Shown piece after piece: positions 31,377-41,088 of a stretch of DNA of 64,000 nucleotides. The notes below the pieces were generated by a model. It had not been told where the DNA came from. It did not search any database and saw only the letters and a program-made list of their open reading frames with translations. Numbering within the stretch: the first letter of the stretch is position 1; every line of letters begins with the position of its first letter. This stretch comes from Yeosuana marina (GTDB taxonomy: Bacteria; Bacteroidota; Bacteroidia; Flavobacteriales; Flavobacteriaceae). The stretch covers positions 1 through 64,000 of the forward strand of contig NZ_JAAKGI010000014.1 of the NCBI RefSeq assembly GCF_011762485.1, given 5' to 3'. A program made the position numbers and the translations under genes.

Positions 31377-32124
31377 TTATTTTTTAATTTCTTTTTCAAT
31401 TAATGTAATCGTTAATTCAACATTTTTCAATATTTGAATCAGTTGGTCTTTTAGTAAATTATTATTAAAGGATGCTAGGGTAAATCCATTTTTTATTGCC
31501 TTATTTTTCAAAGCAATTACAACATCTTCTTCGGATAATTCTATTTCTATATTGGGATTAGCCCAAACTTTAATGCCATCTTCATAATTTATTATTTCAG
31601 AATATGGACTATATAAATAAAGAGTATAATCATCATACATATGCTGTCTAACCTCAAATAATTCATCGTATGAAGCATTAATTTCAAGAAGTGAGTTTCT
31701 AATATTCGCGTTCTTAATTATTGATACATTCCCCGAATTAACCAATTCTTTAAATGCAATATTTCTTGGATTATGAGCTTCCCAATAGAGTACATTTGTC
31801 CAATTGAAATAATAATCAGATAGCTTTTTTATTTTTAATCCGTTGTAATAGCTTACCATTAATTCTGCAGAGGCAACCTTACTTTTTCTTCTCAATTATG
31901 TTATTTAACCCAACTTTATCATTTTTTAAGTCTTGAAGAATATTTTCAAGAATTATTAGCTCTTGTTGTCTATTTTTATTTGTTTCGTTCCAATTATTAA
32001 TTTGTAGTGCAATTAAAATTCCTATTACTACAAGAATTATTTCTCCAATTGCATAAAGCAAATATTTGCTGAATTTATTTTCAGTCAGCAATCCTTGTCT
32101 GATTTTTCTAAAGAATGTTATCAT
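31377..32124 (-). pseudogene. DUF6090-family membrane protein, frameshifted
   Basis: The frame from 32124 begins MITFFRKIRQGLLTENKFSKYLLYAIGEIILVVIGILIALQINNWNE, the standard start of DUF6090 proteins, and stops after NIIEKKK. The second frame (up to 31895) continues KSKVASAELMVSYYNGLKIKKLSDYYFNW to the normal C-terminus at 31377. The two join if one A is restored to the A run near 31890, giving about 248 residues. Function of the family is unknown. A homopolymer location makes sequencing error possible. Confidence 0.8.
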
Positions 32125-32243
32125 TGGTTAGTGGTTGGTTAATATGAAGCACAACATCAGAATATATAAACTAGTAGTTATATTCTAATATAAATAAACT
32201 CAAATATACATAAATGCTTACAAATACAATTTGATTATAAGTA

Positions 32244-32273
32244 AAAACCCAGAGAAATATTTCTCTGGGTTTT
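32244..32273 (-). terminator. Terminator of the porin gene
   Basis: AAAACCCAGAGAAAT directly followed by its complement ATTTCTCTGGGTTTT, a perfect 30 bp hairpin ending in T/A tracts, about 60 bp downstream of the FadL-type gene. Confidence 0.85.
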
Positions 32274-32333
32274 ATTAGTTGTAAACTGTTTATAAAAGTT
32301 TGTGTTGTTTAAAACAACAGCCGTCCATTCATT

Positions 32334-33719
32334 TTATTTATTAAATGTATAAGTAATACCAACCATAACTAAATCAGTAGTCATATCATAACTTACAGAA
32401 CTTGGGATAGCTCCAAGAGGATTTGTGTCTGCATTCCATGATCCACCCATAACATCTGGAGTTGGATTCAACATTGTCCCTTTAGTTTTGCCATCACTTA
32501 TACCATGATGATATACAGCATCAAAACTAAAGCTGTCGTTAATAGGATAACTAAATCCAAATTGGAAGGCATGTGCAATTACTGCTGTAGCTGGCATAGA
32601 GAAGAATGTTAAATTTTCATCTTCATTAATTGGATTGCTACTATAGGTATACCCAACTCTTAGTGGCAATTTATCAATGCCTTTATATTGTAAACCTGTT
32701 GATATAATGCTTATACTTTTCCATCCAAAACCATTTACTGCACCTGTTGGGAATCCATTATCTGCAACTTCCCAACCTGATTTTTCAAATCCTTCGGCAT
32801 TTTCATAATCAACATAACGATAATCTAAAGCAAAATCGAAATTTGTTTTAGAATATCCTATACCAATAGAATATACAGCAGGATAATTCATAGTAAATTT
32901 AGCTTCAGGAGCTTTGCTACCATCTAAATATTTACTATCAAATTTCATGTCTCCAAAATATTGTTCAGTTTTGTAAGATGCTCCAATTTTAAATCCACTC
33001 TGGGTATCATAAAACATACCAATTTGAGCACCAAAACCAATTGATCCAGCTCTGTCACTTGTTGGATATCCTTTTCCTGTAAAATCAGGTCTTGCTAATG
33101 GATTTGGACCTATCTTTAACGCTCCATAATTTATGGTAGGTTCAACTCCAATTGAAAATTTTTCAGAAACTTGATATGCCCAAGTAAAACCAACTTGCAA
33201 TAACATATAATCTGAATATAGGTTACCAAAACCGCCTGCAAATTGTGGAAAATTAATAGGGTTTGTAGGTTCGTTTGGATTAAAATTTGGATTTGGGTTT
33301 CCTAGTAAATCTTGTGGGTAATTCAAATCTTCAGCAAAATCTACACCAAATCCACTAATACCAAATGCAGAAACTCCAAAAGTGTGCTTGCTTCCTTCTT
33401 TTCCCCAAACCATGGCTAAGGCTGGCATAGGAGAAAGACCTTTGTCGTCCTCTGCAGAACCTGTAAATGGACCAAATGTTGAATATAATTTTGGTGACCC
33501 AGAAAATAAGCCAATATCGAATTTTAAGATTTTTTCGTTAAAAACTGAAATTGAAGCAGGATTCCATTGTAATGCACCTGAAATATCCAAGGGTTGTGCT
33601 GTTGAAGCTCCACCCATTGACATGTTAACTGCTCCAACACCTTGCATAATGTGTCCTGTTTGTGAAAATGCTACAGCAGAAAAGCTTAGAAAAAATAATT
33701 TTAAATAAAATGATTTCAT
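32334..33719 (-). CDS. OmpP1/FadL-family outer membrane transporter
   Basis: About 461 residues. Start set at 33719 (MKSFYLKLFFLSFSAVAFSQ), because the upstream extension to 33761 would bury the signal peptide. The mature protein begins near TGHIMQGVGAVNMSMGGASTAQPLDISGALQWNPASI, the hatch motif of OmpP1/FadL barrels that take up hydrophobic compounds. Repeated amphipathic beta strands run to the C-terminus (DLVMVGITYTFNK). Upstream lies ATGACATTTGTCAT (33841), the same motif as before the molybdoenzyme operon, hinting at joint control. Confidence 0.9.
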   Translation of the reverse strand: MKSFYLKLFFLSFSAVAFSQTGHIMQGVGAVNMSMGGASTAQPLDISGALQWNPASISVFNEKILKFDIGLFSGSPKLYSTFGPFTGSAEDDKGLSPMPALAMVWGKEGSKHTFGVSAFGISGFGVDFAEDLNYPQDLLGNPNPNFNPNEPTNPINFPQFAGGFGNLYSDYMLLQVGFTWAYQVSEKFSIGVEPTINYGALKIGPNPLARPDFTGKGYPTSDRAGSIGFGAQIGMFYDTQSGFKIGASYKTEQYFGDMKFDSKYLDGSKAPEAKFTMNYPAVYSIGIGYSKTNFDFALDYRYVDYENAEGFEKSGWEVADNGFPTGAVNGFGWKSISIISTGLQYKGIDKLPLRVGYTYSSNPINEDENLTFFSMPATAVIAHAFQFGFSYPINDSFSFDAVYHHGISDGKTKGTMLNPTPDVMGGSWNADTNPLGAIPSSVSYDMTTDLVMVGITYTFNK

Positions 33720-33840
33720 GATTAGAAAATTTATAAAAACATATTTAAAAATTTGAGCCATTTTTTGAGGCTAAAAGATTCAATATGATTTTTTGTTAAT
33801 AAAGTTTATGCAAATTTACGCTTGTAAATTTTATATTTGT

Positions 33841-33854
33841 ATGACATTTGTCAT
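33841..33854. promoter_or_regulatory. Crp/Fnr-type palindrome upstream of porin
   Basis: ATGACATTTGTCAT (ATGACA-TT-TGTCAT), 6+2+6 perfect arms, between the thioredoxin stop and the porin start. One base different from the core of the site at 24191-24204. Confidence 0.6.
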
Positions 33855-33889
33855 TCTTTTATTGCTAAGTATATGTAAATATTCCTGAT

Positions 33890-34188
33890 TTAAAAATGGG
33901 ATTTTATAATAGAAACTATACTGTTTTTATCTACAACTCCAGATTGCCTCCAAAGTTGCTTGCCATTTTTAAAAAGAATCATCGTTGGGACTCCTTTTAC
34001 TTGGTATTTTGAGGATAACATTTGATTTTTATCAACATCAATTTTTATAATTTTTTGTCGTCACCAAGTTCTTTTTTTACATCTTTTAAAATAGGAGCAA
34101 GTGTTTTGCAAGGGCCACACCAATCTGCAAAAAAATCAACAAGAACGAGATTGTTAGAGTTAACAATAGTATTAAATGATTGTTTCAT
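33890..34188 (-). pseudogene. Thioredoxin, frameshifted
   Basis: From the ATG at 34188 the minus strand reads MKQSFNTIVNSNNLVLVDFF then ADWCGPCKTLAPILKDVKKELGDDKKL and a stop. Adding one base in the T6 run at 34051-34056 continues KIIKIDVDKNQMLSSKYQVKGVPTMILFKNGKQLW and on to a TAA at 33890-33892. All thioredoxin landmarks are present: WCGPC redox site and cis-Pro of GVPT. The full length would be about 98 residues. The break is in a homopolymer, so it may be a sequencing error. It sits beside the redox regulators. Confidence 0.85.
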
Positions 34189-34362
34189 GATTTAATATTT
34201 AAATTAAAATTTATAAAAAAAGTTATTAATCAATAGGTTACAGTGTTCTGTTTTTTTTAATATTTAAAATTATAATATAAATACTAACACAACTAGTCAT
34301 TTTATAGAAACTTTGTTTATTTTTTGTATTTTTAATCAATAAATTTTCAATAAAAAGGGTAA

Positions 34363-35604
34363 ATGTTTCAGAAGGAACAAGATGTTTTTAATATACTTTT
34401 TGAAGCAGTTTCTGAAGGTGTTATTGTAGTTAATAATTCACAAAATGTTGTTGCTACAAATATATCTGTAGAAAAAATGTTTGGCTACGGCAATAAAGAA
34501 CTTATTGGTTTACACATCAATGAGTTAATTCCTAAAGAATATCATGCTAAGCATTCTGGATATTTCAAAGGGTTTGTAAAGCAGAATGTAAGTAGAAAAA
34601 TGGGGTTAGGAAGAGATCTTTATGGTTTGAGAAAAGATAATACTGTTTTTCCTTTAGAAATAGGATTAAACCCTTTTGAGTTTCAAGAAAAAAAGTATGT
34701 TATGGCTCTTGTAATTGATATTTCTGCACGAAAGAGACATGAACAACAAATTTTAGAGTTAAATACACAATTAGAAGAAAAAGTTTTAAAACGTACAAAA
34801 GAGTTAAGTCAAGCTGTTAACAAATTACAAATTTTAAATACAGAATTAGAAGCTGAAAATATAAAACGTATTGAAGCCGAAAAAAACACTAAAATAGCTC
34901 TGCAAAAAGAGATTGAACTTAATGAGTTAAAAACAAAGTTTTTATCATTAGTATCTCATGAGTTTAAAACACCTTTAAGTGGTATTTTAACATCTACTAT
35001 GCTTTTAGGGAAATATAAATTAACAGAACAGCAAGAAAACCGCGAGAAGCATTTAAAGACCATTACAGATAGAGTACATTATTTAAATAATATTTTAAAT
35101 GACTTTTTATCAATCGATAAACTAGAAACTGGAAAAATTAAATATAATTTTAGTGATTTCAAATTAAGTAAAGTGCTAAACGAAGTGGTTTATAGTTGTA
35201 ATTTATTATTAAAACAAGGTCAGAAAATCAAGTACCCAGATAATATTGATGACATGTCTTTATATCAAGACGAAAAAATAGTTGAGCTCGCATTATCAAA
35301 TTTAGTTCACAATGCGATAAAATATTCGCCAGAAGACACAGAAATAGAAATAGATGTGAGACAAAACTATGATAAAACTACATTTGATATAAAAGATAAA
35401 GGTATTGGGATTCCTAAAAAAGATCAAAAGAATATTTTTAATCGTTATTTTAGAGCTGAAAATGCCTTACTAACTCAAGGAACAGGTATTGGGTTGAATA
35501 TTGTAAAAACACACCTTGAGAATTTAGGTGGAAATATTAAGTTTGTAAGCGAAGAAAATAAAGGAACTACATTTACTATAACCATACCAAATAAACCCCT
35601 ATAA
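34363..35604 (+). CDS. PAS-domain sensor histidine kinase
   Basis: A 413-residue soluble kinase: PAS domain (about 5-125), coiled coil (130-190), HisKA with SLVSHEFKTPLSGIL (phospho-accepting His199) and HATPase with ALSNLVHNAIKYSPED, DKGIGIPKKDQ and GTGIGLNIVK. No membrane segments, so it senses a cytoplasmic signal, possibly redox or oxygen via PAS. The stop overlaps the start of the response regulator by one base (TAATG), making a cognate pair likely. Confidence 0.93.
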   Translation: MFQKEQDVFNILFEAVSEGVIVVNNSQNVVATNISVEKMFGYGNKELIGLHINELIPKEYHAKHSGYFKGFVKQNVSRKMGLGRDLYGLRKDNTVFPLEIGLNPFEFQEKKYVMALVIDISARKRHEQQILELNTQLEEKVLKRTKELSQAVNKLQILNTELEAENIKRIEAEKNTKIALQKEIELNELKTKFLSLVSHEFKTPLSGILTSTMLLGKYKLTEQQENREKHLKTITDRVHYLNNILNDFLSIDKLETGKIKYNFSDFKLSKVLNEVVYSCNLLLKQGQKIKYPDNIDDMSLYQDEKIVELALSNLVHNAIKYSPEDTEIEIDVRQNYDKTTFDIKDKGIGIPKKDQKNIFNRYFRAENALLTQGTGIGLNIVKTHLENLGGNIKFVSEENKGTTFTITIPNKPL

Positions 35605-36662
35605 TGAAAAAAGTACTATTAATAGAAGATGATGTTGTTTTAAGAGAAAATACGGCTGAACTATTAGAGTTATCAGGATATCAAGTAGAAACGGCTTCAA
35701 ACGGAAGAGTAGGAGTAGAAGTTGCAAAAAGATATATTCCAAATATTATTGTTTGTGATATAATGATGCCAGAACTAGATGGTTACGGTGTGTTAGGAGC
35801 ATTATCAAAAAGTGATATCACTAAACATATTCCTTTTATTTTTTTATCTGCAAAAACAGAACGACAAGATATTAGAAAAGGCATGAATCTTGGTGCAGAC
35901 GATTATATTACCAAGCCATTTAATGAAGAAGAACTTATAAGTGCTATTGAAAGTAGAATAGCTAAAGTTGCTATTTTAAGAGAGCAACAATTAGAAAACC
36001 CAACATATGAAAACGCCGAAGACTCGCAAGATGAAATAAGAACTCTTAATGATTTAAAAAACTTTTTTGATGATAATGGAAAAGTATTTAAATATGCAAA
36101 AGGTGATTTGATTTATGAAGAAGGCAATAATTCAAATTTTATTTTTTTAATAAGAAAAGGAGTGGTTAAAAACTTTAAGTTTGATCATGATGGAAAAGAA
36201 CTAACAACTAATTTATATCAAGAAGACGAATTATTTGGATACACCTCTTTCATGCAAAACATTCCATACCAAGAATCTGCTATGGCCATAAAAGATGTGG
36301 AGTTAGTAGGTGTTTCCAAGCACGAATTAAAAGATATTTTAGACAATAATCATAAAATAACCTTAGAACTTATTCAATTATTAACTGACGACCTATCTGG
36401 AGCAAGAGATCAGCTCCTCGATATGGCCTATAGTTCTGTTAACAAAAAAACAGCATCTACCATACTTAAATTTGCAGAAAAACTAAACAATAAATCGGGA
36501 GAACCTATAAAGATTTCAAGAAATGATTTAGCTAGTGTTGCAGGAATAGCAACAGAAACATTGATAAGAACCTTATCGAGTTTTAAAAAAGAGGGTTTAA
36601 TAGAAATTGAAGCTAGAAATATTAAAATATTAGACATTAAAAAGCTTGAGCAAATAAATTAA
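35604..36662 (+). CDS. Response regulator with cNMP-binding and Crp-type HTH domains
   Basis: A 352-residue fusion: receiver domain (1-125; LLIEDDVV, phospho-acceptor Asp52 in VCDIMMPELDG, Lys in DYITKPF), cyclic-nucleotide-binding-like barrel (about 150-260) and Crp/Fnr winged helix (about 270-345; ISRNDLASVAGIATETLIRTLSSFKKEGLI). It replaces the usual output domain with a Crp-like module, so phosphorylation and the barrel could both tune promoter binding. Coupled to the PAS kinase upstream. The palindrome at 36691 before the next gene is a possible target. Confidence 0.93.
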   Translation: MKKVLLIEDDVVLRENTAELLELSGYQVETASNGRVGVEVAKRYIPNIIVCDIMMPELDGYGVLGALSKSDITKHIPFIFLSAKTERQDIRKGMNLGADDYITKPFNEEELISAIESRIAKVAILREQQLENPTYENAEDSQDEIRTLNDLKNFFDDNGKVFKYAKGDLIYEEGNNSNFIFLIRKGVVKNFKFDHDGKELTTNLYQEDELFGYTSFMQNIPYQESAMAIKDVELVGVSKHELKDILDNNHKITLELIQLLTDDLSGARDQLLDMAYSSVNKKTASTILKFAEKLNNKSGEPIKISRNDLASVAGIATETLIRTLSSFKKEGLIEIEARNIKILDIKKLEQIN

Positions 36663-36690
36663 GTTGCTACTATACCAACTAAATATGATT

Positions 36691-36711
36691 TATATCATTT
36701 TTTGTGATATA
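36691..36711. promoter_or_regulatory. Palindrome upstream of universal stress gene
   Basis: TATATCA-N7-TGATATA, 42 bp before the preferred usp start. Symmetry fits a Crp-like dimer site; distinct from the ATGACATTTNTCAT sites. Confidence 0.5.
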
Positions 36712-36752
36712 TCTTGAACATATTTTTGTTTTTAATTAGTTGTTGTATGGTA

Positions 36753-37592
36753 ATGAAAAATATTTTAATCCCAACCGATTTTTCAGAAAATTCTTGGAAT
36801 GCTATTAAGTATGCTCTTAAGTTCTTTGAAAAGGAGTCATGCAATTTTTACTTTTTACATGTTAATACTATCAATGCACTTGTAGATATTGATAGAACTT
36901 ATATACCTGCACAAACAGTTATAGATGAGTCTTATGTTAAACCATCTAAAACAAAATTAAAAGAACTTTTAAAACGCATTAGCAATTTACAGTTAAAAGG
37001 GAATAATAGATTTTTTACACTTACAGATTATAATTATTTTATAGATTCAATTAGAAAGCATGTTTCCGAAAATAAAATAGACATGATTGTAATGGGAACA
37101 AAAGGCGCCTCAGGGTTAAAAAAATTAATTATAGGAAGTAATACGGGTGATGTTATAACGCGAATACACTGTTCAACATTAGTAGTCCCAGAAAATGCAA
37201 AATATAAAAAGCCTAAAGAAATTGCTTTTCCAACTGATTTTTCTTCATTTTATTCATCAGAACTTTTAAAGCCTGTATTGGAAATACTTGATGCTTATAA
37301 TGCTTCAATTAGCGTTTTGCACATTAATAAAAAAGGAGGGAAATTAAATTTAGATCAACAAATTAATAAAGGGTATTTAGAAGACCATTTCGTAAATCAT
37401 AATTACAGCTTCCATCATTTAACTAATAATCACATTGAATCTGCAATTCAATCTTATGTTGAGGAACACAATATTGATTTAATAACCATGGTTGCTAAAA
37501 ATTTAAATTACTTTCAACGTATTTTATTTCATCCTACAGTAAAAGAAATTAGTTATCATACAGATATTCCATTTTTAGTTTTGCACGAATAA
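36753..37592 (+). CDS. Universal stress protein, tandem UspA domains
   Basis: About 279 residues. The ATG at 36753 (MKNILIPTDFSENSWNAIKYAL) is preferred, because the longer frame from 36714 adds a hydrophobic leader not found in this family. Two UspA-like halves are seen: residues 1-145 with IVMGTKGASGLKKLIIGSNTGDVI, the nucleotide-binding G-x2-G-x9-G-S-like loop, and a divergent second half (KEIAFPTDFSSFYSSELL). In Bacteroidota such genes often follow REC-Crp regulators. Confidence 0.9.
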   Translation: MKNILIPTDFSENSWNAIKYALKFFEKESCNFYFLHVNTINALVDIDRTYIPAQTVIDESYVKPSKTKLKELLKRISNLQLKGNNRFFTLTDYNYFIDSIRKHVSENKIDMIVMGTKGASGLKKLIIGSNTGDVITRIHCSTLVVPENAKYKKPKEIAFPTDFSSFYSSELLKPVLEILDAYNASISVLHINKKGGKLNLDQQINKGYLEDHFVNHNYSFHHLTNNHIESAIQSYVEEHNIDLITMVAKNLNYFQRILFHPTVKEISYHTDIPFLVLHE

Positions 37593-37672
37593 AATATATC
37601 AAAGCTAACATTTATCATTTTTTTTCTTATTTAAAGAACTTAATTTTATGCTATTATTTTATAGCAATTTTT

Positions 37673-37718
37673 AAGACAGAGAGTAATTTTGGAAGGATAT
37701 TGCTTTCTGTCTTTTTTT
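37673..37718 (+). terminator. Terminator after universal stress gene
   Basis: AAGACAGA ... TTCTGTCTTTTTTT stem-loop with T tract, 80 bp downstream of usp and just before the next gene's start. Confidence 0.7.
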
Positions 37719-37729
37719 AAAATTAAGTT

Positions 37730-38173
37730 ATGAAAGTTATAAAATCATCACCAAAATATATTGAGTGGCTCAATGCAGAATTAATGCATGAAGAGTCAAG
37801 CAAATGGCTTTCTGAACTACGTTTTATTAAGGACGAGGAACACTTTTTTGAAGACTTAATAAAATTATTTACGCTACAATTAATTGATTCAAAAAATTTC
37901 TCAAGGAGTAAAGAAATTGTAGACCTCTTAAAATCACTTCGTATTAAAAATACCGAGCTAATAGCTACAGTAACATCTCATGAAAGAAATCTTAAAATAA
38001 TGGTAGATGGCAAAGACCAGTTAAAAGAAGAAGAAGCTTATAAAGATAGGCATAGGGAATTATTAATTGCTGTAAAACGATATTTTAAGGAATACAGAAG
38101 ACTTAAAGCACAACTTTTTAAAACAGTAAAAGGTATCATGAAAAGCGAAAAACAAAAACGCTTATTATCTTAA
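37730..38173 (+). CDS. Hypothetical alpha-helical protein
   Basis: A 147-residue, highly charged, probably all-helical soluble protein (KSSPKYIEWLNAELMHEESSKWLSELRFIKDEEHFFEDL...HRELLIAVKRYFKEYRRLKAQLFKTVKGIMKSEKQKR). No known family is recognised. It lies between the stress-response genes and a convergent methyltransferase, starting 12 bp after the usp terminator. Possibly a small regulator or stress factor, but nothing in the sequence proves it. Confidence 0.65.
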   Translation: MKVIKSSPKYIEWLNAELMHEESSKWLSELRFIKDEEHFFEDLIKLFTLQLIDSKNFSRSKEIVDLLKSLRIKNTELIATVTSHERNLKIMVDGKDQLKEEEAYKDRHRELLIAVKRYFKEYRRLKAQLFKTVKGIMKSEKQKRLLS

Positions 38174-38179
38174 TATTTT

Positions 38180-39358
38180 TTAAATTTTAGAAGTAATAAT
38201 AACTATTCTGTTAGATTCATTATCCGTAGTAAAAAACAAATAGATATCACCACCATCTTTTAATTTTAGTTTTTTTCTGATTTGTTGGACGGTTTCAAGA
38301 AAATTTCTAGTTGTAATATTCGCTTTTTCTATCCCTAATTTTTTTATGGATTTTATGTGGTATGGTACAACCTGTTCTATTTTAAATTGTCTTCCTGGAA
38401 ATTCAATTGGATACGAATTTGTATATAAATGAGAGTGTTTATGAAGTTTGTAAACGTCAAATTGTTTTGCAATAGAATTAAAAGCACCGGCTTTTAATAC
38501 CGCCGAATTGGGTTCGTACAAATATGAAAGCGGTTGCGAATATGGAGATTCTTGTTTTTTTTCTTCTTCTAATAAAAAATCAAAATGTAGGGCATCTTCT
38601 TTTTTTATGTTTACAGTTTTTACAGTTATCTCATTCGTGTAACCTTGCTCCAAAATCCAAAGTAATTCCTTAACTTCATTATTAACAGCAACAACATGAA
38701 TACTTTTTACAAATTTAAGTTCACTTATCCCAATAGACACATCAAGCAAAGGAGACGTTTTAATCATGATATTGTTTGTATGCTTAAAAATAGTGTCCAA
38801 ATGTTTTGGAATATTTGGTAAGCAATCATTTAAAAAGAACACTTTTCCCTTACTATCATGGCGCCTTGAAGGATCTACATAAACCCAGTCAAAATTTTGT
38901 TTACTTTGACTTATAAAGTCAAGGCCATTTATGTTGTGGGTTTTAATGTTATTAATATGAAGTTGTTTATAATTATAATCAACAATTTCAGAAAGAGATG
39001 TATCTAATTCGCAATGCACAACGTGTTTAAATTGCCTTGAAAAATAATAGCAATCTACACCAAAACCACCAGTGAGATCAATAATGGTATTGCCCTCTAT
39101 AAGTTTTGATTTGTATTTAGCAGTTACTTCAGAAGATGTCTGTTCAATATTTAATTTATTAGGATAGTAAATTTTTTTAATTTTAAACCAAGTTGGTAAT
39201 TTATGTTCGCACTTCTTTTTAGCTTCAATCTGTTCAATAATTTCTTTAGTTTCAACGCTTGTAAATTGCGTTCCTTTTAATAGAATAGATGTGATTTCTG
39301 ATTTTGTATTCTCTGTTATAAAATCTTGAATTTTAATATTTAAAATGGAAGTATTCAA
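38180..39358 (-). CDS. THUMP-like class I SAM-dependent methyltransferase
   Basis: A 392-residue protein. The SAM-binding motif is IDLTGGFGVDCYYFS, followed by acidic ribose contact HCELD and motif IV WVYVDPSRRHDSKGK. The C-terminal domain (about 300-390) with EFPGRQFKIEQVVPYHIKSIKKLG matches the THUMP-like domain of Bacteroidota methyltransferases of unknown, probably RNA, target. Downstream of and 6 bp from the AI-2E family gene, same strand. Confidence 0.85.
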   Translation of the reverse strand: MNTSILNIKIQDFITENTKSEITSILLKGTQFTSVETKEIIEQIEAKKKCEHKLPTWFKIKKIYYPNKLNIEQTSSEVTAKYKSKLIEGNTIIDLTGGFGVDCYYFSRQFKHVVHCELDTSLSEIVDYNYKQLHINNIKTHNINGLDFISQSKQNFDWVYVDPSRRHDSKGKVFFLNDCLPNIPKHLDTIFKHTNNIMIKTSPLLDVSIGISELKFVKSIHVVAVNNEVKELLWILEQGYTNEITVKTVNIKKEDALHFDFLLEEEKKQESPYSQPLSYLYEPNSAVLKAGAFNSIAKQFDVYKLHKHSHLYTNSYPIEFPGRQFKIEQVVPYHIKSIKKLGIEKANITTRNFLETVQQIRKKLKLKDGGDIYLFFTTDNESNRIVIITSKI

Positions 39359-39364
39359 ACTGTA

Positions 39365-40453
39365 TTATAAACCCTTAGTTAGTTTTTTAACAATTTCATT
39401 TTCAGACAAAAATTCTTTTAAGACAACTTTAATTGCTGTGTAAGCGGGGATAGCAACAATTAACCCTATAACACCAAAAAGCATCCCAGCAATTAAAATA
39501 ACTAAAAAGATTTCTAAAGGATGAGACTTCACACTTTTAGAAAAAATAATGGGCTGACTACCAAAATTATCAACAAGTTGTCCAAAGATAAACACAACTG
39601 AAACCCAAATAATTTTAGAAAAAATAACAGTTGAGAATCCTTCTCCGAGATTGCTCGTCATTGTTAGTGTAAGCATTAAAACACCTCCAACAATTGGTCC
39701 AACATAAGGAACTAAATTTAGCAATGCACATAAAAAAGCAATGACTACGGCGTTTTCAACCCCGACAATAAGTAAACCAACGGTGTAGATAATAAATAAA
39801 ATAAGTATTTGAAAAATAAGACCAACAAAATATCTCGACAATAAATCTTTAATTTTATTAAAAGAATTTGTTAAGCCAGACTCTTTGGATTTTGGAACGA
39901 AAATTAAAATACCATTTTCAAATAGCTTGCTGTCTTTTAAAAAGAAAAACGAGATAAACAAAACAGAAAATAATCCAACGCTAAAACTTCCTAGACCACT
40001 AATTACAGAGTTTAAAAAATCAGGAATTATTGAGTAATCTATTTTTGATAACCAGCTAGAATTTTCGAATGATTGTTCAATATCAATATTTTTAAGTTGA
40101 AAATATGAGATAACTTCTTGATATAAGCTTTCAATATTAAGCTGTAATTTTTTTATATCCAGAAGCGATAAATTATGACCTTGCTCTACAATTAATGGAA
40201 TAAACAAAAGCACTAAACCTACAAATAAACCAATAAGAAGAAGCATGGTGACAATAACAGCTATGGTGTTTTTAAATTTTAATCGATGCCGTAAAAACAA
40301 AACAATAGGTCTGCCTATTAAAGAAATTACAACAGCAATTGCTATATAAACAATGACCGACTCTATTTTATATAAAAAATAGAATAATAGAGCTATTCCT
40401 AAAACGATACCAATAGCTCTTAAAATACCATTTGCAATAATCTTTGAATTCAT
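39365..40453 (-). CDS. AI-2E family transporter
   Basis: A 362-residue inner membrane protein of the AI-2E/PerM-like family with about eight helices. Family landmarks are the first pair of helices (ILRAIGIVLGIALLFYFLYKIESVIVYIAIAVVISLIGRPIVLFLRH), then ALLNLVPYVGPIVGG and a C-terminal VVLKEFL region. Family members export quorum signals or ions (Na+/H+); the substrate here is unknown. Confidence 0.92.
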   Translation of the reverse strand: MNSKIIANGILRAIGIVLGIALLFYFLYKIESVIVYIAIAVVISLIGRPIVLFLRHRLKFKNTIAVIVTMLLLIGLFVGLVLLFIPLIVEQGHNLSLLDIKKLQLNIESLYQEVISYFQLKNIDIEQSFENSSWLSKIDYSIIPDFLNSVISGLGSFSVGLFSVLFISFFFLKDSKLFENGILIFVPKSKESGLTNSFNKIKDLLSRYFVGLIFQILILFIIYTVGLLIVGVENAVVIAFLCALLNLVPYVGPIVGGVLMLTLTMTSNLGEGFSTVIFSKIIWVSVVFIFGQLVDNFGSQPIIFSKSVKSHPLEIFLVILIAGMLFGVIGLIVAIPAYTAIKVVLKEFLSENEIVKKLTKGL

Positions 40454-40553
40454 TTAGTAAATATAATATTATTTAGCGTTTTTATTAACCTATTAAAGCT
40501 ATCTAATAAATTGAAATTAAGAATATAAGGAATACTCTGCTTTTACAACGAGG

Positions 40554-41054
40554 TTACAAAAGTTGTTTAGTTATTTCAAATAAAGCAATATTAGTAGCTT
40601 GAACCACATTCATGCTACTATTTTGACCAAACATATCAATATGTAAAGTTTCATCTGATAGCTTTAGAATGTCTTCAGAAACACCAAAATTTTCATCGCC
40701 AATAATTAAAGCGATGGGTTTTTCTTTTGAAAAAATAAATGAGTGGATAGGTTTACTCTGACTAGTAATTTCTAAAGAAATAATTTGAAATCCTTTACTT
40801 TTTAAAGATTCAACCGTTTCTAATGCAGAATGATTTATTTCATAATCAACTATTTTTTCAGTGGCCCTCGAGGTTTTAGCCATTTTTCTTCCTAACGGAA
40901 TAAGTTCGCCACAAAGGATTAATTTTTCAACTCCGAAAGCATCTGAAATTCTAAATAGACTGCCAATATTAGCCGCGTTGGTAACATTTTCTGATACTAA
41001 AATAACAGGAAATGTTCTTTTCTTAAAATTTGTATTGTAGTGATTGAGTTGCAA
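40554..41054 (-). CDS. TrmH/SpoU-family RNA 2'-O-methyltransferase
   Basis: A 166-residue SPOUT methyltransferase. Motifs: VSENVTNAANIGSLFRISDAFGVEKLILCG (motif 1), ALIIGDENFGVSEDIL (motif 2) and SMNVVQATNIALFEI (motif 3, knot). It methylates ribose 2'-OH in tRNA or rRNA; the exact nucleotide is not determinable. Confidence 0.93.
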   Translation of the reverse strand: MQLNHYNTNFKKRTFPVILVSENVTNAANIGSLFRISDAFGVEKLILCGELIPLGRKMAKTSRATEKIVDYEINHSALETVESLKSKGFQIISLEITSQSKPIHSFIFSKEKPIALIIGDENFGVSEDILKLSDETLHIDMFGQNSSMNVVQATNIALFEITKQLL

Positions 41055-41088
41055 TAGTTGTTTGGATTTTATTTAAAATCTATTCAAT

